Positions 62,655 to 64,000 of a DNA stretch of 64,000 bases are shown here, piece after piece. This DNA is from Raphanus sativus. Taxonomy: Eukaryota; Streptophyta; Magnoliopsida; Brassicales; Brassicaceae. How positions within the stretch are numbered: position 1 is the first letter of the stretch; each line of letters starts with the position of its first letter. The stretch lies in contig NC_079518.1 in the NCBI RefSeq assembly GCF_000801105.2, forward strand, positions 19,386,800 to 19,450,799, read 5' to 3'. Below the pieces are notes generated by a model that was given only the letters and a program-made list of their open reading frames with translations, was not told the DNA's origin and did not search any database. Position numbers and translations under genes: made by a program.

Positions 62655-64000
62655 GTTGATCGATCCCTGAGGGGATTTTTATTTTGATTGTATTTCGGCC
62701 GTTGGTTGGCCATTATGTATGATTTCGGGACTGGCCGTTGGTGGCTTTGAGTCCCTGCCCTTTTTAGGGCGTTGTATTGAACTCGCGGTATGCGTTTATA
62801 AAATATTTTGCGTTTAGAACTTCTGTTTGTCGAAGTTAGAGGGGCAGTGTGTGAGTTGTCGTCTCATTCCTGCCTCCCTGACGATCACCGTATCCGTAGT
62901 TTGTACAAAGCGAGATTTTCCTGCGGTTTACGATTTACGCGAAAATTCGTGAAAACGTACAGACTTGAGTGAAGAGACAAGTTTTGGGATCTCGCGTCGT
63001 TGACGCTTTGCCTATGAGATGTTAAGATACCAGCAAGGCTGGGTTTAGGGCAAGACCTAGGTTTACTCTCAGACTGAGGCTGTGCGATGACAAATCGGCT
63101 TTCGTTTTGCCTGTTTGTGATTTTAACCTGATTCGTACCGTTTTAAAATCCGCGAAGTGGTATCGGCTTATATGATTTGTCTGGGCACGAATCGAGCTAC
63201 TTCCTTTACGAAGTGCTGAACCAAATTTGGATTTTTTGTATAGCGCGCTATGGGATCCTTGTCGGATGTAAAAGAGCCTACCCTTAGGTGGCTTGTTTGT
63301 TTAGGACGTTAGAGTTCGTTTGTTGTGATCAACAACAACGATATGATGCCGTTTAGAAGGCGTATGAAGGTTTTAATCGAAAAACGAATGTTCAGGCACG
63401 AAGCGACGTCTCGCAGTGCTTTGAAGTTTGTTTTTCTTATGCCATAAAGGACTATGGGCTTTTAGAAATCGCGGAATGTTTCCGGGCGATAGTTTATGAT
63501 TTATTTGGTGGATACTGGATCCATTGTTGAGGCCGTTTAGCGATTGGCGAGTTTGTTTGCGAAGAGTTTTGAAAATTCGGTTTCTGTGTTTGTAAAGAGT
63601 TTCGAAAATCCGGTTTCTTCAAAAAACGTGGGATTATACAAGCGTACACATTTCAAATGTGTACGAGTTAATTTTCCCTTGTGCCGCATTTCAAATGTTC
63701 GTGGGCTTGGAGATGTTTTGCGAATGTCCGTAGTCAGAAACTGTTGTTTCAGTTTGGACGTGCAAGTTATAAAATTTGATCGAGGAATTAGGACCAGGGG
63801 TCGCGTATATTTGACCCAGGGAGAAGCGTCTACCTTCGCTTTGCTTCGCGAAGTGTTGGCCTTCCGGGATTTTAAGGACGACTCGTATAACTCTTGGAGC
63901 TTTGTCACGAGTGTTTCTTTTCATGCTTTGTTTACGGGGCGTATAGAACTTAATCAGTCGATGTTAAGTTCAAATTTTTCCGTTAACCGTATGGCTGTTA
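62655..64000. other. Spacer of element H, no gene
   Basis: No convincing ORF on either strand. Short inverted repeats again follow the ORF stop: GGCC-GTTGGTT-GGCC (about 62697), GCCCT-TTTT-AGGGC (about 62757) and 10-bp arms GTACACATTT / AAATGTGTAC (63644-63664). A 35-bp direct repeat around GAAAATTCGGTTTCT lies at 63565-63625. Integrase of H would lie right of the window. Confidence 0.6.

Noticed and set aside
63537..63908. 123-codon minus-strand ORF in the H spacer
   Set aside because: It overlaps a local direct repeat and hairpins and has no recognisable domain; probably chance.

Overview
This window looks like gene-poor, repeat-dense heterochromatin from a plant, most likely a Brassicaceae species. 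Almost every long open frame belongs to a transposable element: Ty3/Gypsy elements of the Athila and Tat lineages, one Mutator-like element (MULE), a CACTA end and a Harbinger-type MITE. The Brassicaceae call rests on the Athila-type ORF1, the 'SID'-rich retroelement polyproteins and the element mix; it is a family-level inference. I see no convincing intact host gene, tRNA, rRNA or CRISPR array. Nearly all coding regions carry in-frame stops or frameshifts, many of them CGA-to-TGA or CAG-to-TAG changes, as expected from decay of methylated DNA.

Layout. 1-9615: Tat-lineage element A on the minus strand (RNase H, RT, protease, gag, 5' LTR). Its LTR is split by a 4.8-kb MULE (4400-9187, perfect 9-bp target duplication) that is filled with GTAGACTT/AAGTCTAC inverted pairs. 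9616-11562: AT-rich DNA and the right end of a CACTA element carrying gene-like fragments. 11563-12582: protease fragment of an Athila-related element. 12583-19233: Tat element B (minus) with 3' LTR, an antisense extra ORF on the plus strand, a hairpin-rich spacer, integrase and an archaeal-type RNase H. 19234-25033: Athila-lineage deletion derivative C with two LTRs and gag-protease-RT. 25350-28032: relic D. 28033-30231: Tat relic J1 ending in a mini-hairpin array. 30232-39013: truncated LTR, an inverted copy (G) of the SID-rich ORF carrying a 2.77-kb solo LTR, a dead Tat integrase, and an LTR. 39014-58722: non-autonomous element F (gag, protease, SID-rich ORF, no RT or integrase seen), split by a complete 12-kb Athila element E (42448-54468) with a 5-bp duplication CTCAC. 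58723-59695: Tat relic J2 with the clearest mini-hairpin array. 59696-64000: Tat element H (minus), 3' LTR, antisense extra ORF and spacer.

How the parts relate. E has gag, protease, RT, RNase H, integrase and an Athila ORF1. F has gag, protease and a coiled-coil SID-rich region only, yet shares LTR termini, polypurine tracts and 3' non-coding sequence with E. F may therefore be mobilised by E-type machinery (inference). Three element groups each carry their own dense set of short palindromic motifs: GTAGACTT/AAGTCTAC in the MULE, TCGATCGA in the Athila-related elements, and UNCG-like mini-hairpins in the Tat spacers. These are the least explained signals in the window.
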